From NCBI GenBank assembly GCA_003024785.1, contig PUQB01000309.1:211669-275668 (forward strand): DNA of 64,000 bases, read 5' to 3'. Within the stretch, counting starts at the first letter, position 1. Every line of letters begins with the position of its first letter. The stretch comes from Selaginella tamariscina (taxonomy: Eukaryota; Streptophyta; Lycopodiopsida; Selaginellales; Selaginellaceae). The notes under the pieces were generated by a model. It was not told where the DNA came from and did no database searches. It worked only from the letters and a program-made list of their open reading frames with translations. The position numbers and the translations under genes are program-made. Shown here piece by piece: positions 47,926 to 60,311 of the stretch.

Positions 47926-48376
47926 GCGAGGAGAGCTGCTTGAATCTCCACGTGGGATACAACACGAAACGGCTACTCCACGGTGATTGTCCGGCGGGAG
48001 CTCGCCAAAGAAAAGCTCAGGCTCTCCTCCCTCACCAAGAAATCGCCTGCTTCTTCTAAGAAGGGATCAACTAGCCGCCCCAAACCCACCGAGAAGTCTA
48101 AATTCAAGAGCACGCCCAAACTGGTGTGTGTGTGTGTGTTATGTGTGTGTATGTATATGCTGACAAAAGTTAGCATCCTTCAGGTCCCAACCCCGAAGAG
48201 AACACGACACCTGCTAAACGCTGAGTCACCTGTCAAGAAACGAGCATCACCACCAAAGAAGAAGGCAGACTCCCCACCAAAGAAGAGTGAGTCCCCAAAA
48301 AGCAAGAGAAGCAGCAAAAGCAACAGGAATCTGATAAAGAACCAACCGGTAAAAAGGAGAGAGAGAGAGCACTAAT
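47926..48376 (+). CDS. Basic Lys/Ser/Pro-rich protein, unknown
   Basis: Two joined blocks with good splice borders: about 47926-48123 and 48185-48376. The first reads GELLESPRGIQHETATPR, then after one apparently missing base VIVRRELAKEKLRLSSLTKK and a Lys/Ser tract. The second reads VPTPKRTRHLLNAESPVKKR and then repeats of SPPKK-type motifs to SKSNRNLIKNQP. SPKK-like repeats bind AT-rich DNA minor grooves in histone H1-type tails, so a chromatin role is possible. I do not recognise the family. The start exon is unresolved; a candidate ATG near 47764 is followed by TAG. Confidence 0.45.
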
Positions 48377-48770
48377 GTACAAGCACAGGTCAAGGATTGG
48401 GAGGCGAAGAATCGTGCACCTTGTCGAAGCAGTGAGTCCAAGTCTGCAATACATTATATGCAGGCAAGTCGGAGAAGATCTGTCAAGATACAAATCATGA
48501 GAGAAAGGATGTTTTACAGAAGTACGAAGGAGCTATGATGAGAGCCATAAGATGTACCCAGAATACTACAGGGGAAATACGGAGGAGTACGAACCAGTTA
48601 TACAGGACCAGAAACATACTTGGTAAACAAAGTATACAGGCTATGGGACAACATTATGTTCGAGAGGAAACAAAAAACAAAAAAGAACTCCATCATATGC
48701 ACAGTTATATGGCAATGATCCGGATTGCAGACTTGGTATTTGTGGTCAGTAATACCAAGTGATAGCCAAC
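48377..48770 (+). other. Further exon-like blocks after the basic protein
   Basis: An open block from 48377 encodes MYKHRSRIGRRRIVHLVEAV and ends DLSRYKS (to about 48500). Another at about 48530-48612 reads SYDESHKMYPEYYRGNTEEY then EPVIQDQKHTW. They may be the continuation of the preceding gene or separate debris. No function can be assigned. Confidence 0.25.
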
Positions 48771-51140
48771 CACACTTCTTATGACAAATTCGTAAGATTG
48801 ACTTAAGCAGAAGGCATTACAACGTTGATATTGAGGATATTTAAGAAGTCAAAAACGATCGCGATGCTAACGAGGAGATTCTATATGAGATGAGTGATAA
48901 ATACAATACTCTAAACATCTTCATGTTTCATGTTCGTGTCTGCCGTGTTCGTGTCTTGAAGCTACGATGTTTAAAATACTATAGTAAATGTTTTATTATC
49001 ATTAATTCAAAAAACTCTATGAGCTTTTTGAAGGTATATTTTAAAAAACTTTATTGTTATACACACACATATATATGTATGTATATACTGTAAATATGCA
49101 TTTATTTGTGTTTTGTACACAATATGACTGATTATGTAGTAGTTTACAGCTTCTCTTTTGTTTTTGGTTTATTTAAATAGATCATTAAACTTTTTTAAAT
49201 ATATAATAATAAGCTTTGATACAATACACTTGGTAAGCAAGTTATATTTGGGATGAAAGTAGAAGAGCACAAGACAAGATTTAAAGACTTGTTCATGGTC
49301 ATTTATTCAAAGGAAAGACACGATTAAATAACATACAAGAGAAACTAAAAGAATGAGCTATTGGAACATAAAAGAGAATCTGCTAAGATGAAAAATTCCA
49401 AAGATACACTACACTCACAGCGTTCTCGTGGGAAAACAAGAGAGAGGTTTCAATGCACACGGTGTGTACATGATATTAAACAAAGAATACATACATTTCA
49501 GAGAGTACAAGATATGAGGTGATAAAGTTTGAAAATGATCAGCTATGGATTACAATGTGAAACGGGAGATATTAACAGCGGACTTGCGTTGACTAAAACA
49601 AAAATGATCAAGGACTTGGAAAGACAGTCAATGCAATTATCTTGCTTGTTAAAGCATGTATAAGGCACCTTTCACAACAAAAGAGTGTGATGACCAGATT
49701 GTTCTTGCTCCCCAGCTTGTCAAGGGCAGCACCCTGTGAGTGTCCTAATGCAGTGGGAGAGACATGTCAAAAATGACTTAGTTCCACTGGTTTTAGACAT
49801 CGTTTTACCATAGTGATAGGAAGGCTTAGCAACTTACATCGGTTGTACTTGATGAAGCATATATGATAAAAAAAACGCAGTTCCCTTTGTTAGCCCACGA
49901 ACATCGAAATGGGGACTATTTGGTACACATGATTGAAGAGCTCTCTAAGTTCTTTCGACTGAGGGCGACACTGGTAAACTCTTACAACAAGTTCAAGATG
50001 AACAAACCTGAGAATGTTCAAAAGGTTGTCAAAAGTATAATGTTGAAGAATAATAATGATCCGGTTGGTAACACTATATATTTTCACTAAAGGAGCGAGA
50101 GTTTTTCGATGACATACTTAATGAGTACAAGGAAGCAAGAAGCATAATTTAAAATGTTGAATATTTGGAGAAATTTGATGACTAAGCAGATTGGACAAAC
50201 ATGTATTGTGCATGTGACCAAGTTAATTGTTGAATAAATTGTGGAAGATAGGATTCTTCACATTCATGAGAGAAAAGGAATGTGATGGCTTCAACCTTAG
50301 GAACCACTACGTATAAATTAGAGACCCTCACAAAACCACCCGACCTCCCCCAATCTGTCTTTAATCTCCTTATGCTGCTCTCCAAAAGGCTTCTCATCTT
50401 AAGGTGCCCTTAATTCTCTTTTAAATTTAGGTATAGCTCTTTAAAAATATTTTTATTATACCTTTTTTGGGAATATTTTTTAATTCATTATATGGGTCAT
50501 AACATTCAGGTTTTTGTGTTTAACTTAGAGAGGAGTAAGCTTTCAGTTGATGACTTCTCATGAAGTTCATGACATTCTACATTGGATATGGTTTATATGT
50601 ATTTGTATATATGTATTGCATTGTATATATGTATATATTACTTTGTTTTTTGCCACTTGTATGTACTACAATCGTCTTTTTATAAGCTTGCATTATGTGC
50701 TATGCATAGTTAAGCCAAGGTGCTTAAACCTCTAAGTGCAAAGGGGGATTGAAACTGCCGGTTTAGAATGGGATGTTGTATTGAGCATTGTTGCAGAAGT
50801 ACTCGTCACATCTCGGTGTACTCGTCCATTGATTCCATATGTGCCTGGTGAATAAAGGAAGAAAAAGACGAAGGACTTGAAGATCGGAAGAAGGAAGAAA
50901 TTAAAGAAGAAATTTTAAAACCTAATGTGTGCTGTCGATTGGGTAGTGTTCCTATTTTTACTTAGAAAATTTATGGTCTATTAGTGTCTGCGGAGCAGTC
51001 CACGTGTCGATATTGGATTGGTTAAGTGTGTGAATACCTTGGTTTTTGATAGATTTGACAAAGAATATCTCATCATTGGAGTTTGTATTCCTCAGATTTC
51101 CTAATTTTTTAGATTTTATTATTTGCTCGTGTGAGTGATC
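48771..51140. other. Decayed, probably transposon-derived DNA
   Basis: A 75-codon open frame at 49863-50090 includes LAHEHRNGDYLVHMIEELSK and looks protein-derived, but I cannot name the family. The rest (49240-50260) has a codon-like composition with many stops. 50740-51140 lies at the 3' side of the minus-strand gypsy element and may include LTR sequence, but no paired LTR could be found. Confidence 0.35.
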
Positions 51141-52644
51141 CTGTCGATGTTTTCAGAAGATTCTGCTGATGTTTACTCGCCATGTTGATATGTACTTTTC
51201 CATGTCTTGTTCCAACTTACAGTTGAGATTGTATTTCGGGTCATTGTTTAGTCCGTGTGTTTCTGTGTCCGGCTTACTACGCAATTTGTACTTTGGGTCA
51301 TTGTCAAGATCTTCCTCTAGCTTGTTAGAGGTATATTTCCATATGCTATTTGTATTTGTTGTAAATAAGACTCGTGTTGTAGCATCCATAAGAGTGACGG
51401 TGTTGTTATCTTGTATATTGGTAATAATATATGGTTCATACCATTTGGACTTGAATTTATGCTTGATGGGTCAAAATTTCCTTGATAGTGCCATACCATT
51501 TCTCTAACTCGGAATATGGGTCGTCATTGTACTCATCATAATCAATCATGCCACGCCTTAATACGTGTTTGTATTGCTTGTATGTTGAAGACTACTTGCT
51601 GTCGTTTCTCATCAAGTTTTTTGAGTTATAGTAGTTGTTGTTTAACTTGTTCTGTTTCTCCAATACCGTACTCGAGTGACATTTGCAATGATGATAATAT
51701 ACTCTATAAGCGTAATGGCTTCTAATCCATATGTAAGTTGAAATGTTGTTGCCACTTTATATGTAGTATGGTATGCCCATAATGTTGATGGAAGTTTTTC
51801 GTCCCAGTTTTTGCGATTTGTGTTCATTATCTTGGTTAATACGGTTTCAATATTTTGTTAGTAGCCTCCGGTTGTCCATTGCCTTGCGGATAATACGCCG
51901 TGGAGACGTAATGCTTTACTAAATATTTGTTGCAAAGTACTTTGATGACGTTGTTAACAAAATGAGTTCCTTGGTCACTGATAAGTTCCATTGGAGCCAA
52001 ATCGCATACGATATTTTCGTAGATAAACTTGGCTACACGTGTTGCACAGCAATCCCATAATGCATAGCTTCTTATTTAGTAACGTAGTCCGTGAGTACCA
52101 ATATATACTGATTCCTCTTGCTGCTTTTAGGATTGATTGGTCCCATAAAATCCATTCCCATTTCATAAATGGAGTAATGGTTATGTTGGATGTAATGGTT
52201 GAACTTGATGGTGTGGAGCTGGTTGATGTTCATTACATTTAAATATTTTTGACAATATTCATAGCATCTTGAATAACGTAGGCCACCATAATCCAGACTG
52301 TAGTATTTTTCGTGCTGTTAACGTTCCTGTGAAATGTCCACCATGTTCCCCTGAGTGGGCTTCTATACGAGCTGAACTTCTTCGATTGGCACACATCTCC
52401 TTAGACTTCATCTTTCCCCCTCTTATATAGTATAGCTGATACCATGTAGTATGGCTTGCATCGTAAGACGAGTTGTTTGCGTTGTTGCATGGTTGCGTAC
52501 TTATCTGGTGCTGTTCCAGTAGTTAGAAAGTGTTCAATATCTTGAAGATATCCTTTGTGATTGTAATGTTTTGGTTGTTCTTCTTGTTGTATCTAAAATA
52601 AATTAGCATCTGGTAATTCATCATTTAGGCCAACACCTTCTTTT

Positions 52645-53310
52645 TCATGCGTAATATGGCTTAAGAAATTTGCTTGTTGGTGTAGTTTGCCTGGTTTGTG
52701 GATGATTTGAAAGTCGAACTCCTGCAGTAATAAGAACTAGTTTACTATCTCTTACAGAAAATACGCACTTTTCTGGATTAAGAGTTATATTATTTAATCG
52801 GCATTTTCCAAAACATTTCGTTAAAAAGTTTAGGTGTTTATCTTGGGCTCCATAAATGCTAAAATCGTCCAAGAAAACTTTCATAAACGTAATCAAATAA
52901 TCCCGGAATGTTTCACTAACCAAACGTTGGAAGGTAAATGGTGCATTGCATAGCCCAAAAGGCATAACGCGATACACATATGTACCCCAAGGACTAATGA
53001 ATGCTATTTTCGGTTGATCCGCTGGATCCACTTGTACTTGGTTATATCCTGAAAATCTGTACAGAAAGGAGTACATTTCGTGTCCTGCTACTGTATCCAA
53101 CAATTCTTCGGTGAATGGTATTGGGTACGTATCCTGCTTTGTTACATCGTTCAATTTCTTATAATTGATGCAGATACGTAATTTGCTATTTTTCTTTGGT
53201 ATTACGACAATTGGTGATAACCATTGCGGGTTTTCAATTGGATATATGAATCCGGCCTGTAATAATTTGTTCACTTCTTCTCTAACTTTCGCCAAGAATG
53301 TTGGATTCAT
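52645..53310 (-). pseudogene. Gypsy reverse transcriptase fragment
   Basis: A 221-codon open stretch with the usual RT order: LLQAGFIYPIENPQWLSPIV, IPKKNSKLRICINYKKLND, PWGTYVYRVMPFGLCNAPFT and VFLDDFSIYG. The catalytic FLDD box is intact. The upstream box reads LYRFSGYNQVQVD where the family has L-D-G-F/Y-S-G-Y, so one of the three catalytic Asp residues is lost. This alone should inactivate it. Confidence 0.85.
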
Positions 53311-54749
53311 TCGATATGCTTGTTGTTTCTTGGGGACTACATGTGGTAGTAGTTCTATTTATGGGTATAAATTGTGGGTGGAACTCCCTTGAGATCTTTG
53401 TAACTCCAAGCAAAGACATCTGCATTTGAGTACAGTTATCAGCTTGTCTTCGGTATTCTGGTTCAAGATCGACTGCTATTCGTACCTTTCGGGGTCCATA
53501 TTCACTTGTTTTAATTTTAACTTCTTCAATCTTCTCATTCGTCGTAATTTCTAGTTTTTGTTGAGTCCGTATTCTCTGTTCGTGCTCTGTCTCGAATTAT
53601 AATTATTATTGCAGAGGTTGTTTAAACTTATCCGTCAGTCCGAGAGTATCCATATGTTGCTGTTGTTAATTACTAGTAGTTGTCTTTTCTGAGTTTTCCT
53701 CTTCTAGTGTCATTTGGTATAAATCAGCTTGTGCTATCTTTACGAGGTCTGGATTGCTTTCGAAAAGGAGTTTTTCTTCTTCCTTGTTCAAGCCGTAATG
53801 CCAGTCGAAATCCTCTATTCGTAATGGTCGAGTTGGTTATTCGATTGGCTTTTTCTGTTGTGTTCGAACAACTGCTTCTTGTTCATTCTTATGGAGTACC
53901 ATTTCGTCATGCTCTCAATTATGTCGTACTTTTGCATCTCTTAACCATGGTCTTCCCAGTAATATCTGGTATGGTTTGCTCGTTTGCTCGATACATAGTA
54001 CGACCAAAGACACGTTAAACTTGATTCCTGCAATTTCCATACATACAGATCTGATTATACTAATAGGTCTGACTTTCCTCTGATCAGCCATCTGTACTAA
54101 GAAGGGTGCATTTTCAATAGGCCCAAGACCCAATTGTTTGCAAGTCTGCTCTTCAATTATATTCACTCATGAATCTCCATCAATAGGTATGTTCTGAATA
54201 TTGTTTTTGCCGATTCGAGCCGTAATCATTGGTACTTCTTTATCCCAATCCTTCTCATCTGTCAGAACTTCTGTGGTATTCACTCCCACTTGACTTGTGT
54301 CGGTTTGAATGTTGCTCATGTCCAAAGCATTGGTTATTTGCATTCGCAAAAATGGTGCTAATGTCAGTAACTCTCTTATAGTTAACTGTATAGGTTGTTG
54401 CAGAATCACAGTAACAATACGATCTCCAAGTGGTACTGTTGATGTGAATTGCTGTGAATACATGCTCATTTCATTAGGCATAGAGTCTTGATTTTCCTCT
54501 TGCTGCATTTTCTGAATTTGATCAGTCACTCTTTGTACTGTAGCCTTCTATTTCTCCCAATTATTGCATATTGGTTCTTCTTTGGTTGGTTCAGCCCGTA
54601 CTTGTTTGGCCCGTGTTACAGCATACGTCTCAGTTGAGGGTAATTCTGTATCTTGTTCCCATTTGCACTCGTAATTTTGTTCTTCATGGTCATCTGCTAG
54701 ATCATTCCCTTGTTGAACTTCAATTCTCCGTGTCGCTGGTTCAGTAGGA

Positions 54750-55340
54750 GATGTTCCGGTGTTAAATTCGCATTGTGGACATTTTGGTGAATAATGTCCC
54801 ATCTCACCACATGTGTAACAACGAATACTATTGAGTTGATTACATTAAGTAGAATAGTGTCCTTTTTCTCCACATCTAAAACATGTCACATTTGGATTCT
54901 GACCTTGTAATGCTGGTGGAGGTGGTATTGGTGGTAATAAAAGTGGTCCTGTCTATGCTAGGGCTGGTAATAAAGACTGTCCCCTACGTGATATTTCCAT
55001 ATTATTACCTTGTCGAAAAAATGCTCCAGATTCATGAGGAAATCTCCTTCCATTGCCATTCCTACGTTCCCCATTATACGCTCTTTGTGGATAATCATAC
55101 GAATTAGTATTTCGTGATTGTGAATAATCATATGAATTCGTATTCTAGTTGTTGTTCCGTCTGGGTGGTAGTGGAAAATTCTCAGTACGTCCAATCATTT
55201 GTTGGGTTTTATATCCCGTAGTTCGACATTGTCTCGTTTCATGTCCTATTCCTCCACACATCTAACACTTGGGTAGTCTACATTCAGAAGCATTATGTCC
55301 TTCATTTATGCATGTTGTACAAAATAATGTTTTAGTTCTT
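54750..55340 (-). pseudogene. Gag region with four CCHC zinc knuckles
   Basis: Four CCHC units can be read on the minus strand in one short region: CTTCINEGHNASEC, CGGIGHETRQC with its first Cys, CFRCGEKGHYST-C and CYTCGEMGHYSPKC. TAG or TAA interrupts some. Most gypsy gags have one or two knuckles. Confidence 0.65.
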
Positions 55341-55383
55341 GATCGTATTTCGTCTCCTTCCGATATTGTCTTCTTGATATTGT

Positions 55384-55486
55384 CAACTGAGTCAGGCAAA
55401 GTCCAATGCATGACTTGACAACTGAGTCAGGCAAAGTCCAATGCATGACTTGACAATTGAGTCAGGCAAAGTCCAATGCATGAAAT
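55384..55486. repeat. Three tandem 35-bp units
   Basis: The unit caactgagtcaggcaaagtc plus caatgcatgacttga is repeated at 55384, 55419 and 55454, almost identical. It sits exactly between the minus-strand gypsy gag and the plus-strand MULE-like relic. Confidence 0.9.
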
Positions 55487-55549
55487 GTAAGCATTGTGGA
55501 GAGCCGTTGCTAGTGCACACTTGTCTGGCTTAGTGTACTATATTCTATA

Positions 55550-57862
55550 AGGTTGTTCATTCACAGAGGTGTTCATCAGCATTCAGTCAGCCCCTCAGTG
55601 TCAGCTTCAAATGTTCAACGTGCCAGAGCTAGTGTCAGCAATGCGGTAAAGAGCAGTCTGCGAACCAATCAACAAGTGATTGAGTTTCAAGTTGCACGTG
55701 AACTCATCTTTGAAGAACTTTTCAAGGAAGGAGGAGAAGTCTTGTACACTAGTTTACTCTCAAAACTTAAACCTTTACAAACCATTGAAGGTATTTTTCT
55801 TTAACCTTTTTCTTTAGGACTCGGGACTGGATTACACAATCAAGACAGAAGGAGACACACTTTAGAGGGTTACGAGGGTCTTCTGGAGCTGAAGACAAAG
55901 TTGCCAATACCTTTCATTCACGTCATACATGTTCCAGGGATGGAACTGCATGGTGCTGAGGAGCAGCCTTGATCTTCAAAATGACAGTTGAGGGACCGGG
56001 TTCAGGAGTTGACTACATCAGAAGGTGTCAAAGTGGAGGAGACCTTCATGATCAATGGGTTGTTTGGACCACACACACCGTATACCAGACTGGCGACAAT
56101 AATTGGAATACACCTTTATGACCCATTGTAAGTTGTAGAACACTTCATAACACTTTCTAATCTTTGTTATCTAATGCTCTCTTACAGTGTCAGATCCATG
56201 GTCACTATAGCTTACGCAGATATGTGCCACGAAGATAATGTTGCAGTGCTGAAGTTCTTGAACACAATGCTAGAGGTTTGTAAGAAACAGGGTTTGGAGA
56301 ATGTAACTTTGCTGGTTTCATGTCGGATGAGGCTGGAGCGATATGGATAGCCTTGCGCAAGTATTCAACAACGGAGCAAAGATGAAAGGAGGGAAAGAAG
56401 CTGTTGTTTCACTTTATGCAATATGTGCGTCAGTGACAAAAAATGGATCGCAGAAGAACACATGAAGCTTGCTCGTGCCTGGCCTGCAGCACTGAATGAA
56501 CAATCTAAGAAAGAACAACTAGCAATTCTCGAGTCTTTTTGGGAAGGACGAGCGTCAAACATTCGTGCTTTGAAGACATGGCTGTCTTGGTGGATCAGGC
56601 ATGAGGACCACATCTCCATGGCGAACTGGGAGACATGACAGAAGGACTCGCGAGCGTTCCAACTACAAACAATGCTGAAGTGCAAGAAGAGCAAGATTGG
56701 CCAAAAGAGTACCACTGCTGGAGGCGACAATGTTAGACCTCACCGATGCAGTTCTGCAGAGTGCGAAGGTGAAAGCGGCAATAGAAGGGAGGTATATAGG
56801 GTCAGGTCCTTCGAAGGAAACTCTGTTGAAACGAGTGCAACGCAAACTCTCTGAGGGGAAAAGTGTATCTCCATCAACAATTATCAATCTGGTGGAAGGC
56901 GAGGAACACTTGACCAGCCCGGAGTTCACGAGTACCACTAACGTTCGAGTGCAAACTGTTAGGAGAACAGTCACAGGAACAGAACAGTCTGATGCTCGAC
57001 GTTCACACAGACATGATGTAGAGTACACAGAGCGGGTGGTCCAAAACAACAGGAGAAAGAGGTTAAGGTTCGAAGAGGTTTTGGAGAGAGAGATTGCTCA
57101 AACAGAGTGGGCCATCAGACGAATCGGAGCATCCAGTAAGGTTTGGGGATGAATCAGGAAGGAACTGCTCTTGTGGAAAACCAATCGGTTATCCAAGCAG
57201 AGTGCCAGCACCAGGATTCTATGGAAAACGAATGTACATGATGCCTTGGGGAATGAGGAGTATGTACAACAGATGATGTGGTTCTGCCCAAAAGATTCAG
57301 GGTGTTTCACGCGGCCAAACGGCAAAATTCTTCAGTCAAGAATTCCAACACCACCAACGGTTTGGCCTGTGCTCAAGGAAACGAAGCTGACAAGTGAGGA
57401 GGTCAGAGAACTACAGGATGCAGGCTTTGTTCTGGAAGGTTTATACGGAAAGAGTAGATGAGGGTCAGAAGGACAAAACACCATCGCCACCACGTGGAGC
57501 TTGGATCTACAACAATTCCACCTTTCGAAGGACGCATGGTCCGGACTCCAACAAAAATGTCTAAGGAACAAGAGAAGAATTTCCACAAGGCCAAGACGTT
57601 TTTAGGTCGAGTGAGAAATGTTGAAGTGACAGTTAGAGGACGGAAGGAGATTTTCGTTGTGTTAGCAAGAAATGACTCTGCAAAGGTGACTATCAGTACT
57701 TATCCTACATACAATTGTTTACCTTTCAGAAGAGTAAAAGTTGGAGCCCATGTGTACACATGTACTTCGTTACAGCCGTGTGCTTGGCTTGAGCCCGGAA
57801 CATCACATACTTTCTACAAAGGTGCTTGCTCAGTGAGATGGAGGTCCAACGTTTGCTGGTGA
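55550..57862 (+). mobile_element. MULE-like transposase relic
   Basis: Plus-strand pieces in several frames form one transposase-like protein. They are ASNVQRARASVSNAVKSSLR (55600-55660), a block with GLLELKTKLPIPFIHVIHVP (about 55880-55940), FAGFMSDEAGAIWIALRKVF (about 56305-56370), MKLARAWPAALNEQSKKEQL and WEGRASNIRALKTWLSWWIR (56460-56600), and a Cys-containing NCSCGKPIGYPSRVPAPGFY with MMWFCPKDSGCFTRPNGK (57165-57330). The last piece has a SWIM-like arrangement near 57690-57790 (YPTYNCLPFRR, VYTCTSLQPCAW). The D-E pair in MSDEAGA and the SWIM-like tail fit Mutator-like transposases; the assignment is by pattern only. Frames break repeatedly and TIRs were not found. Confidence 0.5.
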
Positions 57863-58145
57863 ATTACAGCAAAGTTCATGACCACTGGTGCTACAAGGAT
57901 AAATGGTATACATCAAAATGCTTTGTTTGAATACTAACTTATTGAACTTTTTTATACAGTATTAAAAAAAACTCCAAAAATTTAAATGATTTATTTGTTG
58001 GTCGGCAAATATTAAGCCAGTGGGCATATTAAAAAAACTTATATCAAAAAATATTCTTGAGAATATGCTAGAATATACCTGGAATATCCATGAATATACT
58101 AGAATATTCCGAAGCCTCCTTTTCGCCAACACCCATATATTTATG
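57863..58145. other. AT-rich spacer
   Basis: Contains a run of related gaatat motifs near 58060-58110 (gagaatatgctagaatatacc and similar). No gene is supported. Confidence 0.4.
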
Positions 58146-58475
58146 GGTATGTACATATTTGCATATGTGCAAATGGATGCCAGATATGAATCACACACAC
58201 ACACCCCTACCTGATCGGCATCTATGATGTGTATACATACACATATCTACAAATATACATGCGTCTCTCTCTCTATATGTATATGTGTGTGTGTGTGTGT
58301 GTACGTATTTGCATATGTGCAAATGGATGTGTCTATATATACACAGATATGAATTCATAGTCACAAGTTAAGATTGTGTGTACATGCCACACGCATACAC
58401 ACGCATGATAGATTACTTGGATGGGAATCTATGATGTGTATACATACACATTTCTACAGATATACATGCGTGTCT
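58146..58475. repeat. Tandem duplication of a ~160-bp unit
   Basis: Two units (about 58146-58285 and 58303-58470) share tatttgcatatgtgcaaatg, agatatgaa, atctatgatgtgtatacata and acatgcgt. A third partial copy (catacacatatctacagata) lies near 58972-58996. Confidence 0.7.
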
Positions 58476-58510
<35 letters not shown>

Positions 58511-58529
58511 GAGAGAGAGAGCGAGAGAG

Positions 58530-58567
<38 letters not shown>
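58476..58567. repeat. (CA)n(TA)n(GA)n compound microsatellite
   Basis: CA, then TA, then GA arrays follow each other, about 90 bases in total. Confidence 0.9.
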
Positions 58568-58599
58568 CACATATATATAAATACATGTATATAAATATA

Positions 58600-60290
58600 T
58601 ATGTAAAAGATACTACCTGAGGAAATGATTGAGTAACTGCAGTTGTTAGGACCTGCCTGCGTGAAGAATAGAACCTGGTTTCACCACTGGGTGTATGGAT
58701 ATGGAATCCTGTTTAACCACTGTACTAGTGGCTAATGATGTAAGTTGGTCAGGTAGCAGCTGCTTCTTAATATACTCCTTGAGGTTCACACATAAGGTCA
58801 TATTGAGTTCAGAGCACGCGCAGTCATACATTTTTAGCGCATATAGTAATATTCATTTACATTTGGAGCATTATGAATACGATCTTGTGTGTGCGTGCGC
58901 GCGTGGGCTGACACCTCTGTACCATACGGAACGTATATGTGATGTCCGCAAAATGTGTCAGCACGGTGTATGCATACACATATCTACAGATATACATAGT
59001 TGATAAATCATTAACACATGAGTAAATTTAACATAAAAACCTCATCCCATTATGTTTTATATCCTGTTTGGTTTTGCTAATTATTGTTTTACCATGCAAA
59101 GTAAAGCTCCTCCAGTCTCTGAATGGAACATGGACGCAACTACTATATTGTTGGGATTAGAAAAAGAACCTTATATATCTAGACATATACGTTTATAAAC
59201 TCTCATAAGAAATAAAATTTATTATGTAAGTGTATAGGGCTGTTGCCACTGCACTATGAAGGTTATTCATTGCATGAATAAGTTCAGATACCGAAGACCA
59301 CGTACCTGCATAAGCATTTTTCAGTGCGGATTCTTCGAAATGAAACTTATTCAATTAAATAAATGATATTATTAGGATACTCTAATTGTTTTATGATTAA
59401 AAAGTTTCTAAAACTATAATATATTTTAATAGTTTTATCACTAATAAAATTCTATGAATATAAACCATTAAAGTTTAAATTAGAAATGAGAATTTAAATA
59501 ATTCAATTAAAATAAATTTTAAAGATCACTTTTATCTTAAATACATCGTTAAGACGTATACATTTTAAACCACATGCACATAAAATATTATATAAATTTT
59601 GTTTAAAGAGTCACAACTATAGTCTCAAAAACGGCTAGGCTTATTTAGAGGTTGATTTTCCACCGATTTTTTTTTTTTTTGAAAAAACGGTCAAATAAAT
59701 TTTTGTACATATATGTAAACATAAAAATGATAGTATATACTCTCAATATCTTATTGAAACTGGGCATTTTAAGAATATTCATTTCTATGTATACAATTAA
59801 AACTGATTAACAAAAGATTAAACAATTATAAATTGATATAAATTTATTCTGACATTTATTACAACATTCACACTTGGCTATATTTCCCAATTCCTATTTA
59901 TTAATCATAAAAATATTTAATATAATTTATATAAAATGTACTAATTGTGTATACTGTCCTCGTGTGTTTGTTATAGACACCAATAACAGACAAGTTCCCG
60001 CTCATGAACAAAACTATAGCAGGCCAAGTCTCCCCACTCTTCCATATATTCACCAAGTTACTTAAAAAGATTTATATAGTACTAAACTGTGCTCAAATCA
60101 CTCTTCCATGTATTCACCCAGTACTAAACTGTGCTCAAATGAAAGTATTATTTAATTTCGTGTATTTTATATATATAAAATAGAGAATTATACAACCTGT
60201 CAGTGAACAAATTAAAATCTTAATGATAATTAATATAATTAAATTATATACTAAATCATAGAATATTCCAATAGATTCCTTTGTTTAAGG
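58600..60290. other. AT-rich intergenic DNA
   Basis: Includes the 48-bp repeat at 59723-59770 and a duplicated agtactaaactgtgctcaaa near 60078 and 60119. No gene is supported. Confidence 0.45.
59723..59770. repeat. 48-bp repeat, left copy flanking the Crinkler/RHS-like gene
   Basis: aaaaatgatagtatatactc followed by tcaatatcttattgaaac and gggcatttt. It matches 62796-62844 with about two mismatches in the same orientation. Confidence 0.85.
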
Positions 60291-60293
60291 GAC

Positions 60294-60310
60294 TAGGGTT
60301 AGGGTTTGGG
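60294..60310 (+). promoter_or_regulatory. Telobox-like sequence before the start codon
   Basis: tagggttagggtttggg ends two bases before the ATG at 60312. It matches the plant telomere-type motif found in many leaders of plant genes, where it marks transcription starts. It supports a plant-like promoter for a gene of possibly foreign ancestry. Confidence 0.5.
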
Positions 60311-60311
60311 C

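Larger units (their letters stand above)
51150..55345 (-). mobile_element. Degenerate Ty3/gypsy retrotransposon
   Basis: Minus-strand order is gag, protease, reverse transcriptase, RNase H region, integrase, as in Ty3/gypsy. Gag zinc knuckles lie at 54750-55340. The retropepsin region is at 53915-54240 with PIDGDS, an in-frame TGA, VNIIEEQTCKQLGL and ILLGRPWLRDA. Reverse transcriptase is at 52645-53310. Integrase pieces are at 51975-52166 (LWDQSILKAA, RFGSNGTYQ) and 51642-51827 (WDEKLPSTLWAYHTTYKVAT). Scattered stops and frameshifts show it is inactive. LTRs were not identified. The abundance of mobile relics from 49 kb to the right end contrasts with the gene-dense 38-48 kb. Confidence 0.8.

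Noticed and set aside
53680-54018. Plus-strand frame over the gypsy protease region
   Set aside because: Antisense shadow; the minus strand has the retropepsin motifs.
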